64,000 bases of DNA from Halichoerus grypus (GCF_964656455.1 NC_135717.1:6944001-7008000); one strand, 5' to 3'. Numbered from the stretch's first letter, positions 24,481-38,050 are shown. Program-made: numbers and translations. The notes: a model not told the origin generated them from the sequence alone.

Positions 24481-26779
24481 AAGTTTTGGCTGCTATACCA
24501 AGAAGTCTGGCTCTTTCTCACAGTGAAAGGTTACTCTGGAAATGAAATCAACACTTTCCTTGGACCAGATTATTAAGGAATTGGGGTTTCCCTGCCAAAC
24601 TCCTTCATACTTTTAGAATAAAGACCAATCTTGCCAGATCAACCACTTAAGTGGAACCAGAAATCCATATTTTCATTTGAAAGCCCCTACTGTTTAACTA
24701 TCAACAACCCATTCAACTGTTTTAAACATGAGTTTAAACAGTCCAAACAAAATGCATCTGTAGCTACATTAAGCCCCAGAACTCCAGTTCTGACTTATGG
24801 ACAAACAGGGAAATGCCTTCTCTCAGAGATATTTTAGCTTCTTGCCATACCCATGTTTCCAAAAGATACAGCCAATTACCCACTCTTTCCAGACAGGGAT
24901 TTTTTTTTTTTTTCCCCTGAATCCTTGCCTTTTTTTTTTTTTTCTCTTTTCTAAAAAGCAGGACTGGACACCATGGATTTCCATCTCTTTCTCTCACAAT
25001 GGGACAGAAAGGAAACACTTTTGAAGGGTGAGGAGAGTGGAGAACCATGGGCATTGCTTTTTTTTTTTTCTCCATAGGATTTTCCTTGAAAAATCTCTTC
25101 TGGATTTGTGTTTTGAATTCCCTAATAGACTCTAATACTCAACCACTCACCCTCCTCCTAAGGATGATGTCCCACCCTGCAATGGCTGCCCCTGGAGTCC
25201 CACGGGGGCACAGGTAAGGAGATTGAGAGCTTCCCTCAGTCCCCTCACCCAGATTAAAGCATTAATCAATCCAAACCTTAGGTTGCACAATGAGAGAACA
25301 CAGGAGCCAATGATGAGAGGCAAGCATGTTACTCCCCCAAGCCAGAAAGACAAATCCCACAGTCAGAATCTTGTACCCCGTGAATGGATCCATGACAGTC
25401 TAGACTTTTCTCTTAAATATCCAGTATGAACCATGGATCCATGTACAGCATAAAACAATAAAGGTTTAGGGGCGCCTGGGTGGCTCAGTCATTCAGCATC
25501 TTCGGCAGATGCTGAACGACTGAGCCACCCAGGCACCCCTAGGCCTTCCAACATGAAAGAGTGAGTTAACTTTGGCAACTTTCCAAGAAAGCGCGTGGAA
25601 ATTGTTATGTGGCATAAATGCATGTTCTGCCTGGTACTGCAAACTCTTCCAGGCCCTGTGTCTCTCAAAATCCACCTTTTTAAGTCCTAGTCCCCCATCC
25701 CGCCCTTCTCAGCCCCTGGAATCATAGAGTCTCACTTTCTGTCCTTTGGAGCCAATACAGCTTCCTGTAAGCAGGCAGATTCCATTCTGGGGTGCCAAGA
25801 ACCCTCTACCCCCACCCCAGGCCTTTGCATGAAGTCTGGCTTGCACATCTGAGGACTTACTTTTTTCACAACTGTTTTAGGTAATAATTCACCATATCCA
25901 AAAGCCATCAGTGAGAGAATTTACATTTTGTCATTCACTTTAAATTTTCACAAAATGTATTTGGTGTTCATTGCAGTTGTTTTATTGATATATCGTGACT
26001 CTATAATGGGAGGACTTTGGCATGACAAATTCCCACTGTAGGAAAAGGGTATCTATCTGAGAGCATCAGAGTGGATTATTCCAGAGGACAATGATTAGCA
26101 AGAATGACAGATATAAAGGCAGCTACCACTCCTAGGGCTGAGTTCCAAACCTTCTGGAGAGGACTCAAGTCATGGCCCACTGAATGGCAGAGAAGTCACT
26201 GTGGTGGCACAGCAGTGGAACTTGCTATAAACCTACCTTCTGGAACCTCCTGGAAATCAGTGCTTTAAGGTGTTAGTGAGAGATGTTCAAGGGGAATACC
26301 AGGTGAATGCAAAACACTGCACCCAGCCAAGCCCAGTCACTAGGAATACACGAAACCCACAGTGCATTCATCCAAAGCATTTTCTAGCTACCTCAGCTCC
26401 CTGGATGTGTTACGAGCCCCACCCACCCAGATCTCCTGTCACAGCTTTGTCCCATTTTAGATTTCCTCTTTGGTCACTTCACAATTCTGAAGATGCAACT
26501 TTTCCAGTGCCCACTTCCACAAGCAAATTTCAGGTCTTTTTCAATATAAAGTGCCATATTTGTTGTAGTATTTATGTATTTCACAAATGGGTATGAAGTG
26601 TGAAATCACACTATTGTTTTAGTAAGTTCGTATCTTTTTTTTAATGCGTCACTGACAGTTTTTGAGGATTATGCCCCTAATCCCATTTTTCCCATAAGCC
26701 CCATGGTTTTCACTGTGTGATATAGTGGTTTTTAGGAATGCATATGTTGTGTTATTGCAGAACTGATTGTATATACAAC
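24481..26779. other. Intergenic, mostly unrecognised
   Basis: Contains poly-T runs near 24900-25070 and the SINE palindrome; otherwise no recognisable element. Confidence 0.4.
25468..25541. repeat. Head-to-head SINE-head palindrome
   Basis: A plus SINE head (GGGGCGCCTGGGTGGCTCAG) runs into its own inverted copy ending GAGCCACCCAGGCACCCC. The inner parts TTCAGCATCT / AGATGCTGAA are perfectly complementary around a 5-base loop. Each arm is about 34 nt; there is no A-tail and no clear TSD. Confidence 0.93.
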
Positions 26780-27504
26780 TCTAGGCTAAAACATTTTAAA
26801 AATCTTGGTGAAATGGGTGATTTTCTAGGAAATTTTCAAAACTGATGTAAGAAGAAGTTAAAATCCTGAACTGATCACAAATCACAAAGGAGCTTTTTTT
26901 AGGTTATCAACAATATACTACCAAGAAAGATGTCTGATTGGCTTTGAGGGTAAATTCTTTCAAATGCTCTAGAAATAAATCATTTCTATACTGTATAAAT
27001 GCTGCCGAACACTGGGAAAAATGGAATATTTCCCAATTCATTTTACGAAACTAACAGAAACGTGGACACCGACTCCTGGCTAACATACACAACATAAAAA
27101 AAAATTCAAAACCTCCTATCAATCTCACTTAAAAGTACAGATGTAATGATTGTAAACAAAATATAAGCAAATCAGATTCAACCACATTTTTAAAGGATCA
27201 TAATGATGCTGTGCCCAATTTGGATTTATCACAGGAGAACTAGTTAAACATTAGGAAATCTATTAATATAGTTCATTGTATAAATAGGAGAAAGGACAAT
27301 TCAAATAGGTACAAAACCAGTATTCTGTGAAATTAAACATTCAATAATTATTTTAATGAACAAAAGCTCTAGAAAAGTAGGAATAGATAAGTATTTCTAT
27401 ATCATGAAAAAAATTTTAAATCTATCTCAAACCAACAGATAATATCAAAAGATAAAAGGTAAAACACCAAAAATCTTCCTGTTAAGTAACATGGTACTAT
27501 TACT

Positions 27505-27640
27505 ATAATACTAGGATTATAAAGTGCTTACTAAGTAAAGTACCAGCCAATATTCCAAGAATTTTACATTCAGTAGTTAAATCCTCAGAACAAACCTATG
27601 ATGGAACTATGCCCAAGGTTACACAGTAGGGCATAAACAA
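27505..27640 (-). mobile_element. MIR fragment (weak)
   Basis: TAAATCCTCAGAACAAACCTATGA and CCCAAGGTTACACAGTAG fit reverse MIR, inside the old L1 region. Confidence 0.45.
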
Positions 27641-27768
27641 AGTTTCTGTTATTCACAGATGATATCGTTACCTAAAAACCCAAGGCAAGCACCTGAAAAA
27701 TTGCTGGAATCAATTATAATTCAGTAACATAGCTGGTTATAAAATATTTAAACAAAAACTAATAGCTT

Positions 27769-28907
<1,139 letters not shown>

Positions 28908-29197
28908 AACAAAAACTAATAGCTTTTCCATATACTTTCCCACATACTAGCAATGATTAGTCACCAAAGTTTCAACAGAAATGAATTTTTAATTTTCTGG
29001 GAATAAAGTGATAAAAGTATAATATGTATATGAATTCAACTTCAAAACTTTACTAAATGACATGGAAAAAGAGTTAAATAGAGAGATGTATCATGTTCTT
29101 GGACAGGAATACACAGTATTGTAAATACCTTCATTCTCTCAAAATTAATTTATAAACTTAATGCAATTATGAGTAAAATTCCAAAGGGGTATTTCTT

Positions 29198-31338
29198 TTT
29201 TTTTTTTTTAATTTTATTATGTTATGTTAGTCACCATACATCATTGGTTTTTGATGTGGTGATCCACGATCCATTGTTTTTGTATAACACCCAGTGCTCC
29301 ATGCAGTACGTGTCCTCCTTAATACCCATACCGGGCTAACCAATCCCCCCTCCCCTCTCCCCTCTAAAACCCTGTTTGTCTCTCAGAGTCCATAGTCTCT
29401 CATGGTTCATCTCTCCCTCCAATTCCCCCTCCCATTTTTCCCTTCCTTCTCTTAATGTCCTCCATGTTATTCCTTATGTTCCACAAATAAGTGAAACCAT
29501 ATGATAATTGACTTTCTCTGCTTGACTTATTTCACTTAGCATAATCTCCACCAGTCCCATCCATGTTGAGGTAAAAGTTGGGTATTCATCTTTTCTGATG
29601 GCTGAGTAATATTCCATTGTATATATGGACCACATCTTCTTTATCCATTCATCTGTTGAAGGGCATCTCAGCTCTTTCTACAGTTTGGCTATTGCGGACA
29701 CTGCTGCTATGAACATTGGGGTGCATATGGCCCTTCTTTTCACTACATCTGTGTCTTTGGGGTAAATACCCAGGAGTGCAATTGGGGTCATAGGGTAGCT
29801 CTATTTTTAATTTTCTGAGGCACCTCCACACTGTTTTCCAAAGTGGCTGTACCAACTTGCATTCCCACCAACAGTGTAAGAGGGTTCCCCTTTCTCCACA
29901 ACCTCTCCAACATTTGTTGTTTCTTTCCCTGTCCACTTTTGCCATTCTAACTGGTGTAAGGTGGTATCTCAATATGGTTTTGATTTGGATTTCCCTGATG
30001 GCTAATGATGATGAACATTTTTTCATGTGTCTGTTAGCCATTTGTATATCTTCTTCAGAGAAGTGTCTTTTCATATCTTCTGCCCACCTTTTGACTTGAT
30101 TATTTGTATTTTGGGTGTTGAGTTTGAGAAGTTCTTTATAGATCTTGGATACCAGCCCTTTATCTGTAGTGTCATTTGCAAATATCTTCTCCCATTCTGT
30201 GGATTGCCTCTTTGTTTTGTTGACTGTTTCCTTTGCTGTGCAGAAGCTTTTTATCTTGATCAAGTCCCAAAAGTTCATTTTTGCTTTTGTTTCACTAGCT
30301 TTTGGAGATGTATCTTGAAAGAAGTTGCTGTGGGCGATGTCAAAGAGGTTACTGCCTATGTTCTCCTCTAGGATTTTGATGGATTCCTGTCTCACATTGA
30401 GGTCTTTCAATCCACTTTGAGTTTATCTTTGTGAATGGTGTTAGAGAGTGGTCCAGTTTCATTCTTCTGCATGTGGCTGTCCAATTTTCCCAGCACCATT
30501 TATTGAAGAGACTGTCTTTTTTCCATTGCATGTTTTTTCCTGCTTTGTCAAAGATTATTTGACCATAGAGTTGAGGGTCCATACCTGGGTTGTCTATTCT
30601 GTTCCATTGGTCTATATGTCTGTTTTTGTGCCAGTACCATGCTGTCTTGGTGATCACAGCTTTGTAATATAGCTTGAAATCAGGCAATGTAATGCCCCCA
30701 GCTTTGTTTTTCTTTTTCAACACTTCCTTGGGTGATTCGGGGTCTTTTCTGATTCCATACAAATTGTAGGATTGTTTGTTCCAACACTTTGAAAAATGTC
30801 ATTGGAATTTTGATCGGGATGGCATTGAAGGTATAGATTGCTCTGGGTAGCATAGACATTTTAACAATGCTTATTCTTCCGATCCATGAGCATGGAGTAT
30901 TTTTCCATCTTTTTGTGTCTTCTTCAATTTCTTTCATGAGTGTTTTGTAGTTCCTAGAGTATAGATCCTTTACCTCTTTGGTTAGGTTTATTCCGAGGTA
31001 TCTTATGGTTTTTGGTGCTATTGTAAATGGAATCGTTTCTCTAATTTCTCTTTCTACAGTTGCGTTGTTAGTGTGTAAGAAAGCAACTGATTTCTGTGCA
31101 TTGATTTTGTATCCTGCCACATTACTGAATTGCTGTATGAGTTCTAGCAATTTGGGGGTGGAGTCTTTCGGGTTTTCCACATAAAGTATCATGTCGTCTG
31201 CGAAAAGAGAGAGTTTGACTTCTTCTTTGCCAATTTGAATACCTTTTATTTCTTTTTGTTGTCTGATTGCTGTTGCTAGGACTTCTAGTACTATGTTGAA
31301 CAATAGTGGCGAGAGTGGGCATCCTTGACGTGTTCCTG
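29198..31338 (-). mobile_element. 5'-truncated L1 (ORF2 RT to 3' end) with 20-bp TSD
   Basis: Minus-strand LINE-1. Translated ORF2 pieces include the reverse-transcriptase motif [11 protein letters not shown] (near 31190) and C-terminal blocks such as [16 protein letters not shown]. The frame is broken near 30700 and 30380, so ORF2 is dead. A poly(A) tail appears as a T run at 29198-29209. Identical 20-bp flanks at 29178-29197 and 31339-31358 (ATTCCAAAGGGG...) are the TSD. ORF1 and the 5' half are absent. It interrupts an older plus-strand L1. Confidence 0.95.
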
Positions 31339-31358
31339 ATTCCAAAGGGGTATTTCTT

Positions 31359-31930
31359 AAATATATTTTTTAATATTTTATTTTTAAAAAATTTTGGGGG
31401 GCGCCTGGGTGGCTCAGTCGGTTAAATGTCCACCTTGGGCTCAGGTCATGATCCCAGGGTCCTGGGATAGAGCTCCATGTCAGGCTCGCTCAGGGGGGAG
31501 TCTGCTTCTCCCTCCCCCTCTGCCCCTCCCCCTTTCTCATGCGCACATGCGTGTTCTCTCTCAAATAAAATCTTTTTAAAAATTAAATAAAAATAAATTT
31601 TTTTAATTTAAATTCAATTTAGTTAACATATAGTGGATTATTAGTTTCAGGGGTAGAATTTAGTGATTCATTAGTGGCATATAACACCCAGTGCTCAATA
31701 CATCAAGTGCCTTTCTTAATGCTCATCACCCAATTACCCCATCCCTTTCCCCACGTCCCCTCCAGCAACCCTCAGTTTATTTCCTATAGTTAAGAGTCTC
31801 TTATGGTTTGCCTCCCTCTCTGTTTTTATCTTATTTTATTTTTCCTTCCCTTCCCCTATTTTCATCTGTTTTGTTTGTTTTTTAAATTCCACATATGAGT
31901 GAAATCATATGGTATTTGTCTTTCTCTGAG
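31359..31930 (-). mobile_element. L1 3'-UTR fragment carrying a SINE
   Basis: Minus-strand carnivore L1 3' end (GTTAACATATAGTG, TAACACCCAGTGCTC blocks), with its A-tail region split by a SINE at 31397-31590. GGGGTATTT occurs at 31347-31355 and again at 31931-31939, a probable short TSD sharing the site used by the 2.1-kb L1. Confidence 0.75.
31397..31590 (+). mobile_element. CAN SINE in an L1 tail
   Basis: Near-consensus head; inserted into the A/T-rich end of the L1 3'-UTR fragment. Confidence 0.92.
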
Positions 31931-32266
31931 GGGGTATTTTTAATCTAACAAAATAATCATTGGGTTCATCTGGGAGAAAATGTTCAAAAATCACCAAGAA
32001 AATGCTTAAGTAATGAGAGGTACTTTGATCTTAAAATGTGCTCTGAACTAAAATGTGCTTTAAACGACAGTAAATAAAAAACATATTATACTGAAAATAG
32101 ACTAGAGAGACTAATAAAACTGCAAAATCCAACTGCATGCTAGAGAGAAAACCTAGACTCAGACCAAGCATAGTAATTAGCATGTGACAGAAGTAACATT
32201 TCAAACCAGTACAGAATAAAGACATTATTCAATAATGATATTGTGATAATTTGGGTGAAATTTTCT

Positions 32267-32476
32267 TTTCTTTTTTTTTCTTAAAGATTTTAAAAATTTA
32301 TTTATTTGACAGAGAGAGACACAGCAAGAGAGGGAACACAAGCAGGGGAAGTGGGAGAGGGAGAAGCAGGCTCCCCACTGAGCAGGGAGCCTGACGCGGG
32401 GCTCGATCCCAGGACCCTGGGATCATGACCTGAGCCAAAGGCAGATGCTTAACCGACTGAGCCACCCAGGTGCCCC
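32267..32476 (-). mobile_element. CAN SINE
   Basis: TSD TGGGTRAAATTTTCT. Confidence 0.93.
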
Positions 32477-32574
32477 TGGGTAAAATTTTCTAATTAAAGA
32501 ATTAAAATTTTGATAAAACAAAAAACCTATTATTTTTTGAAAGTAAAGATTTACTTACTCTTGCATTGGAAAAG

Positions 32575-33840
32575 ACTTTTTATTGTAGTATAATACACAT
32601 AACATGAAATTCATTATTTTAGCATTTTAAAGTGTACAATTCAGTGACATTAAGTACATTCACAATATTGTGCAACTGTCATCACTATCTGCTTCCAGAT
32701 CTTTTAATCACCCCAAAGAAAACCCCATATCCATTACGCAGTCAACCCCCATTTTTCTCTCCTTCCCACTGGCAACCATGAACTTTCTGTCTATGGATTT
32801 GCCTATTCTAGACATTTCATATAAATAGAAACATATATATTGTGCCTTTTGTTTCTGGCTTCTCTCATTTCACATAATATTTCCAAACTCATCCATGTTT
32901 TAGCATGAATCAGTACTTCATTACTTTTAACGGCTGAATGATATTCCATTGTATGGATATACTACTTTTTGTTTGTCATTCATCAGTTGATGGACATTTG
33001 GGTTGTTTCTACCTTTTGGCTATTATGAATAGTACTGCTACAACCATTTGTGTACAAGTTTTTGTGTGGACCTATGTTTTCAATGCTCTTGATTTATGAA
33101 TTTTAGGAGTGATTTCCATTTCTGCAAAAAGGCCTTTGGGATTTTGATAAGGATTGCATTGAATCTGTAGATCACTTTGTAGTATGATAGATATAGTATT
33201 GTCATCCTAACAATACTAAGTCTTCCAAACCATGAATTTGGATGGATTTCCATTTATTTCGATCTTCCTTAATTTCTTTCAGCAATTTTTTGTAGTTTTT
33301 AGTGTACAAGCCTCACACCTCTTCGGTCAACTTTATTTCTAAGTATTTTATTCTTTTTATGTATTGTAAATGGAATTGTTTTTTAAATGTCATTTTTAGA
33401 TTGCTAATTGCTAATGAATATTAGCAACTGGTTTTTGTGTGTTTTGTATCCTGCAACTTTGCTGAATTGGTTTATTAGCGCTAATAAACACACATTGTGT
33501 GTTTTTAGGAATTTGTCCATTTCATCCAGATTATTTAATTTGTTGGCATGCAACTGTTCAGAATATTCTTCTATAATCTTTTTTTTTCCTGTAAGGTCAG
33601 TATTAATGTTATCACTTTCATTTCTGATTTTATTAATTTGAGTCTTCTTTTTTTTTTTTCATAGTCTGGCTAAAGATTTGTCAATTTTGTTTATCTTTTC
33701 AAGGAACCAACTTTTGGTTTAATGGATTTTCTCTATTATTTTTGTATTCTCTACTTTGGTTATCTCCACTCTAATCTTTATTATTTCCTTCCTTCTGCTC
33801 TCTTTAGGTTTAGTTTGCTCTTTTTCTAGTGTGTGTGGGG
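32575..33840 (-). mobile_element. Old L1 fragment, internally deleted
   Basis: Minus-strand L1 3' end (AAAGTGTACAATTCAGTG at its left) passing into ORF2 text. An internal deletion near 33085 joins the C-terminal part to the RT part. Highly diverged. Confidence 0.8.
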
Positions 33841-34204
33841 GGGAGTGTGCTTTATAAGCCTGACACCAAAGGATAAAAATCATAAAAAACCCCTGACAGC
33901 TTAATTACAAGAAAAACATTTAACTTATATACATAAAAAAACACATGAATAAATTAAAAGACAAAAAACAAACTGGAAAAATATTTAAAACCTTTGTCAG
34001 ACAAAGGTTAACATTCTAAGAGCTCCTGCAAACAGTAAAATGAACATCCTAGCAGAAAAGTAGGCAATAGACAAGCCTAAGAAAAAGAATGAAAGAAAAA
34101 TCACCCTAATGGTTACTAAACATATAAATTCTGAATCATAATTGTAAATAAAGAAATTAAAATTAAAAGAAATAAAGACATAATATTTCTCTGTTAATTT
34201 TCTT

Positions 34205-34420
34205 ACTGGGGTGAAATTCACGTAACACCAAAATTAATCATTTTAAAGTAAGCAATTCAGTGGCATTTAGTACATTCACAATGTTATGTAACTACCACAT
34301 CTATCTAGTTCCAAAAATTTCCATCACCCCAAAAGGAAACCTAGTACCCATTAAAAGCAGTTACTCCTCACTCACCCTCCCCCCAGCTGCTAGCACCATC
34401 GATATTTTTTTTTCCATCAA
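34205..34420 (-). mobile_element. Old L1 3'-end fragment
   Basis: Minus-strand L1 3' UTR text (AAGCAATTCAGTGGC, TACATTCACAATGTT), about 200 bp. Confidence 0.7.
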
Positions 34421-34439
34421 AGAGGAAATAAAAGAGTGA

Positions 34440-34831
34440 TAATTCACCTATCTGTACATCAGAATCACCTGGGAAGCCTCAATAATTCCAATGCCCAAGG
34501 GCACATCCCAGACCAATTAAATCAGAATCTTTGGGAATGGGACCAGCGTATCAGTATTTTTTAAGGTTCTCCACATGAGGACACTTGGGTGGCTCAGCTG
34601 GTTAAGCGTCTGCCTTCGGCTCAGGTCACGATCCCAGGAAACTGTGATCAAGTCCCTCATTGGGCTCCTTGCTCAGCAGGGAGCCTGCTTCTCCCTCTGC
34701 CTGCCATTCCCCCTGCTTGTACTCTCTTTCTCTCTCTCTCTCTCTGACATAAAAATAAATAAAATCTTAAAAAAAAAAAAAAAAAGGTTCTCCACATGAT
34801 TCCAATGTACAGACAAGGTTGAGAATCACTA
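34440..34831 (+). mobile_element. MER5A split by a SINE
   Basis: Left part has ATCAGAATCACCTGGGAAGC and ATTAAATCAGAATCTTTGGG. Right part after the SINE (34784 on) ends AAGGTTGAGAATCACT. A CAN SINE lies at 34579-34783 between a duplicated AAGGTTCTCCACATGA. Confidence 0.82.
34579..34783 (+). mobile_element. CAN SINE inside MER5A
   Basis: TSD AAGGTTCTCCACATGA at 34563-34578 and 34784-34799. Confidence 0.95.
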
Positions 34832-34926
34832 ATTTAAAAGAATGATAATATCCAACGTTAACTCTAGTGACAGTGTATCCTAGTTTAGGGTGCTCTGTAA
34901 TTTGTGCAACTTTTTGAAAAAACTGT

Positions 34927-35165
34927 CTGGCAATAATAATAGCTCACATTTATTGAGCTCTTATCATGTTCAGGCACTAGGCTAAGTGTGTTATTAGTTC
35001 TTTTAATCCTCACAGCAGCCCTATGGAGCAGTGTGCTATCACCCTCATTTTACAGATGTACAAACAGAGATACAGAGAAACTAAATGATGTAACTAAATA
35101 ACATAGCAAGTAAGTGTTTTTAATCCATGCTTTAGCCACTACTCTACACTGTAGACTGCCATCTT
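34927..35165 (-). mobile_element. MIR
   Basis: TTATTGAGCTCTTATCATG, AATCCTCACAGCAGCCCTAT and CATTTTACAGATG are clear reverse MIR blocks. Confidence 0.75.
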
Positions 35166-35168
35166 TTA

Positions 35169-35380
35169 TTTTATTTTTATGTTTTTTTAAAGATTTATTT
35201 ATTTATTTGAGAGAGAGACACACAGAGAGCATGCAAGAGAGGGGGGAGGGGCAAAGGGAAAGGGAGAAGCAGACTCCCTGCTGAGCAGGGAGTCCCAATG
35301 CAGGGCTCGATCCCAGGACCCTAAGATCATGACCTGAGTCAAAGGCAGATGCTTAACCAACTGAGCCACCCAGGCACCAC
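35169..35380 (-). mobile_element. CAN SINE
   Basis: Imperfect TGCCATYTTTTA flanks. Confidence 0.88.
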
Positions 35381-35566
35381 AAATGCCATTCTTTAAAATG
35401 TTCCTTCTAGAAAGTTATCCCAAGGAAATCATCCTGGATGTGCACAAGAATTTTCAGTGCATGCTGTTTAAAAATGAAAATTGAAAACAATTTAAATACC
35501 CAGGTGTACAATATGAAATTATTAAATTACATAAATTATGTGATTGAATATGAGGTAGCTATTTTA

Positions 35567-35782
35567 TTTTTTTATTTTTTTAATTTTTTTTTAAAAGATT
35601 TTATTTATTTATTTGACAGAGAGAGACAGAGTGAGAGAAGGAACACAAGCAGGGGGAGTGGGAGAGGGAGAACCAGGCTTCCCACGGAGCAGGGCGACCG
35701 ATGTGGGGCTCGATCCCAGGACCCTGGGATCACGACCTGAGCCGAAGGCAGACGCTTAACGACTGAGCCACCCAGGTGCCCC
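35567..35782 (-). mobile_element. CAN SINE A of a same-site trio
   Basis: Lies between target copies AGGTAGCTATTTTA at 35553-35566 and 35784-35797. Confidence 0.93.
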
Positions 35783-35797
35783 AAGGTAGCTATTTTA

Positions 35798-35977
35798 AAG
35801 ATTTTATTTATTTATTTGTCAGAGCGAGAGAGAGCACAAGCAGGGGGAGCAGCAGGCAGAGAGAGAAACAGGCTTCCCACTGAGCAAGGAGCCTGATGTG
35901 GGACTCAATCCCAGGACCCTGGGATCATGACCTGAGCCGAAGGCAGACACTTAACAACTGAGCCATCCAGGCATCCT
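35798..35977 (-). mobile_element. CAN SINE B of a same-site trio
   Basis: Between target copies at 35784 and 35981; its body (GTCAGAGCGAGAGAGAGC) differs from A and C. Confidence 0.93.
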
Positions 35978-35994
35978 AAGAGGTAGCTATTTTA

Positions 35995-36190
35995 TTTTTT
36001 TAAGATTTTATTTATTTATTTGACAGAGAGAGACCCAGCGAGAGAGGGAACACAAGCAGGGGGAGTGGGAGAGGGAAAAGCAGGCTTCCCACTGAGCAGG
36101 GAGCCCGATGTGGGGCTTGATCCCAGGACTCTGGGATCATGACCTGAGCTGAAGGCAGACATTTAACCGACTGAGCCACCCAGGCACCCT
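35995..36190 (-). mobile_element. CAN SINE C of a same-site trio
   Basis: Between target copies at 35981-35994 and 36192-36205 (the last reads AGGCAGCTATTTTA). Confidence 0.93.
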
Positions 36191-36372
36191 GAGGCAGCTA
36201 TTTTAAATGGGTAGTTGAATATATGTGTACACAGTTGAATGATTCCAAATGCTAATAGTATCTCTGAATGATAGATTGTGGATAACTTTTATTTTCTTCT
36301 TTTTTGCATATGTGTATTTCCTAATTTTTCTATAATGCTTATGTATTTTTTGGTTTTTAAAATAAGTTTAAA

Positions 36373-36485
36373 GGGGCACCTGGCTGGCTCAGTTGGTGGA
36401 CTGTGGGACCCTTAATCTCAGGGTTGTGAGTTCAAGCCCTATGTTCGGTGAAGAGTTTACTTAAAAAAAAAATCTTTAAAAAAAT
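36373..36485 (+). mobile_element. Short old CAN SINE
   Basis: Same short type as 16285-16399; AAAATAAGTTT flanks. Confidence 0.82.
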
Positions 36486-36486
36486 A

Positions 36487-37289
36487 AAATAAGTTTGAAA
36501 TGTTAACTGTCGTCATCAACAAACCTCCTCTATCCCTTTGTCCTTGGGATACAGTATAATCTAGAGACCTTACACAAAACCTATCATGCTCCCATCATCC
36601 CCTCTCCATTTTTGAAACTTTTGGGTTCCAGTCTGCACTATCCCAAGCTGTCTCTAGTCCAGATGAAAAGAGAATCAGATGTCACTATTTTAACCCGCAA
36701 ACTCCACTTGTTTCCTTCCCCCCTTACACCTATGCCTTCATTTCTTCAAAACAAACATCAAATCCACCCTCTAGTGTTGCACGATTGAGGAGCTAAATGT
36801 GACTAAGGACTTAAAAAGAAAAGCATAGAAATAAAACCTATCCCACCCCTTCTCAAATATTTTTTTTCCTTTCTTGTTTTTGGCGGCGGTGGTGGGGGGC
36901 TTCTCCTTTTATCTTTTTTCTCCTTTTCCCTGAAAAGAAATAGATAATGTACCACCACTTCCCCCCCCACCCCCCACACACACACCATCCTGGATTCAGG
37001 TCATACTTACTGTTACTATCCAGCCACTTACTATGCATCTTGTATAACTTGCTTCACCTGTTTCTTCTGTAACTAAATTAATCATATCTACCTTATTTGC
37101 ATTACAAAGTAGTGGTGTTGATAAATATAACCTGCAAATGTTCTGAAGATATAAAATACACTATAAATTCTGAAGGAGGCAATTTTTTTCCTCTCTAATT
37201 TCTTCTTTTGCTCTCCTGCCTCGTTTGACTACTTGTTAGATTTTCTTCCTTTTCTGCTCCTTCTCCTTCCCATTTTCTACCTCCTCACC
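36487..37289. other. Intergenic, nothing recognised
   Basis: Pyrimidine-rich sequence with short simple repeats only. Confidence 0.4.
36959..36986. repeat. C-rich/CA simple repeat
   Basis: Poly-C runs followed by ACACACACAC. Confidence 0.7.
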
Positions 37290-37660
37290 TCTGTTCATTT
37301 ATTCATTCTGCAAACATTGATCAACAGTTGGGTCAGGCACACTGCTAGGGTTCTTTGAAGAGCTCACAGCTAAAGTGGGGAACCAGGCTCGTAGACCAGT
37401 AGCTGCAGTATGATGTCTAAGTACTAGAACGGCACAGAGGACCCTGCGACAAAATCTGGGCACAGGAAGTCTTCACAGAGGAAGTGGTGGTTTGAAGAGG
37501 GCCTTGAAGGATGAAATAGTTCACAGATAGGCAGAGGAGGGAGAGAAGAGCATCCCAGATAGAAGGGCCACATGCAGAGAGAAACATGGGTAATCCCAGA
37601 AAGGCAGAGGCAGAAAATGCAGTTAGAATGGAAGGTTACAGCCACATCAGGGATGTTTTT
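37290..37660 (-). mobile_element. L2-like remnant
   Basis: Text (AGAGCATCCCAGATAGAAGG; GGGCCTTGAAGGATG) resembles reverse-orientation mammalian-wide repeats of the L2/MIR age class. The family call is tentative. Confidence 0.35.
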
Positions 37661-38050
37661 AAACCTGACTAGGGAGTTTGGATTTAACAACCCAGCTCAG
37701 GGGTTTCTGGTTTTGTTTTTGTTGTGGTCTCGGGAGTGGGCTGGCAGGATCATTGAGTGGTCTCAATGCAGTGCAACATGAAAACATGGGGCCCCTTGTT
37801 CAAAGATTATTACGAATTTCAAAATGGGGATGGCAGAGCATTAAACCCAGCACAGGCCCTTCTGAGCACGGGGCTCTGTGTGACTGTGCAGTTTGAGCAC
37901 CCACGAAGTCAGCCCTGATGAAAGGCAACGGTAATATGGACAGGACTGGCACAATACACAGGAACTGACCCAGGCAGTACAGGAAATGAGGCAGTTGGGA
38001 TCCCACAGTGAGGTCTGTGAACTATCTGAAGTATTTAAAATATTTAGTAG

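Noticed and set aside
29649..31345. A functional L1 reverse transcriptase gene
   Set aside because: ORF2 is 5'-truncated and shifts frame at least twice, so no complete protein can be made.
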